Shown in pieces: positions 14,665 through 15,236 of a stretch of 15,236 nucleotides of DNA. The position numbers and the translations under genes are program-made. The notes under the pieces were generated by a model. That model did no database searches, had not been told where the DNA came from, and saw nothing but the letters and a program-made list of their open reading frames with translations. Within the stretch, counting starts at the first letter, position 1. The number at the start of each line of letters is the position of its first letter. This DNA comes from Clostridia bacterium (GTDB lineage Bacteria; Bacillota_A; Clostridia; Christensenellales; Aristaeellaceae): the NCBI GenBank assembly GCA_017530275.1, contig JAFXMP010000014.1, forward strand, positions 1 through 15,236. Reading direction: 5' to 3'.

Positions 14665-15236
14665 ATGTTATTTGATATGACGTCCTGTACGGAAGAAGAC
14701 GCCGAATGGATTGAAGAACAGGTCAGCCGGGTGTTCGATACCATCGCGCCGCCGGAAGAGGATGCTGGGGAAGAAGAATTTGTGTATAAAGTCACAGATG
14801 AAAAAGGGAGCCTTCTCGGCGGATGTATTCTGGCTGTCGATGAACGGAAGACGGCGTCGATTTACGATCTGTGGGTTGAAGAAAAGTACCGCCGCAGGGG
14901 AATTGCTTCCGCGCTGATCCGGGAGGCCGAACGTAAAGCAAAGGATCTTGGCTGCTATTTGGTGATGGTCGGGACTTTTGATTTTCAGGCAAAACCGTTC
15001 TACGAAAACCTTGGCTATACTGTGAATGACACCATGACGGGTGTTCCGAAGGGACATGAGCACTATTTCATGACGAAAAGGCTCGACCGAACCGTTATTG
15101 AACACGATCCTTCAGACACTCATCAATATGAGATTATCCCGGGCGGCGAAGAAGACGCGGAATTCCTCTCCGGCAGACTGCGCAGGCATGATGAAGCTTT
15201 CGCGCCGCGCGGGCACGAATACATTTCCATCGGGAA
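14665..15236 (+). CDS. GNAT-family N-acetyltransferase, tandem-domain type (3' end outside the window)
   Basis: The frame opens at an ATG behind GAGGAGG and stays open for 190 codons to the window edge. The first domain has LWVEEKYRRRGIASALIREAE near residues 70-90 in parts, with the RRRGIA acetyl-CoA motif near 76-81, and ends in FYENLGY and HYFMTKRL, a textbook GNAT fold. After about residue 145 a second segment starts (YEIIPGGEEDAEFLSGRLRRHD), which resembles the beginning of another GNAT domain. The gene follows the previous acetyltransferase by 85 bp in the same direction, so they may share a transcript. Substrate not predictable. Confidence 0.8.
   Translation, partial: MLFDMTSCTEEDAEWIEEQVSRVFDTIAPPEEDAGEEEFVYKVTDEKGSLLGGCILAVDERKTASIYDLWVEEKYRRRGIASALIREAERKAKDLGCYLVMVGTFDFQAKPFYENLGYTVNDTMTGVPKGHEHYFMTKRLDRTVIEHDPSDTHQYEIIPGGEEDAEFLSGRLRRHDEAFAPRGHEYISIG

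Overview
The window looks like chromosomal DNA of a Gram-positive, Clostridia-like bacterium. Shine-Dalgarno sites are strong (AGGAGG type), G+C is roughly 50%, and the mobile genes resemble those of gut Bacillota. This host call is an inference from gene style; no rRNA or other marker is present.

Positions 1-7164 hold a type I-E CRISPR-Cas operon on the + strand: cas3 (3' part only, cut by the window edge), casA, casB, cas7e, cas5e, cas6e, cas1e and cas2e. After a 6-bp gap behind cas3, every gene overlaps the next by 4-11 bp, apart from small differences in start choice, so one polycistronic transcript is likely. Cascade (CasA, CasB, Cas7e, Cas5e, Cas6e) binds the target, Cas3 degrades it, and Cas1-Cas2 add spacers. 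A low-G+C block runs from inside casA (about 1980) to inside cas5e (about 4990), suggesting a mosaic operon.

Positions 7181-9390 hold the CRISPR locus, only 16 bp after cas2e. A first array of 16 repeats and 15 spacers (7181-8124) is followed by 836 bp of antisense phage-like coding DNA (8125-8960) with no start or stop of its own. A second array of 7 repeats and 6 spacers (8961-9354) follows, then a degenerate repeat (9361-9390). The phage fragment therefore sits where a 32-nt spacer would normally be.

Positions about 9391-13600 look like a small integrative and mobilizable element or its remains. There is a hairpin-rich 560-bp non-coding stretch carrying an oriT with the nick motif of the pMV158/MobV family, a reverse-strand XRE regulator, a MobV relaxase lacking its N-terminus, a small downstream ORF, a terminator, a promoter with good -35/-10 boxes, and a large serine recombinase. 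The missing relaxase N-terminus suggests the element can no longer mobilize itself.

Positions 13620-15236 carry two GNAT-type acetyltransferase genes, the second running off the window end. They probably belong to the chromosome flanking the element.
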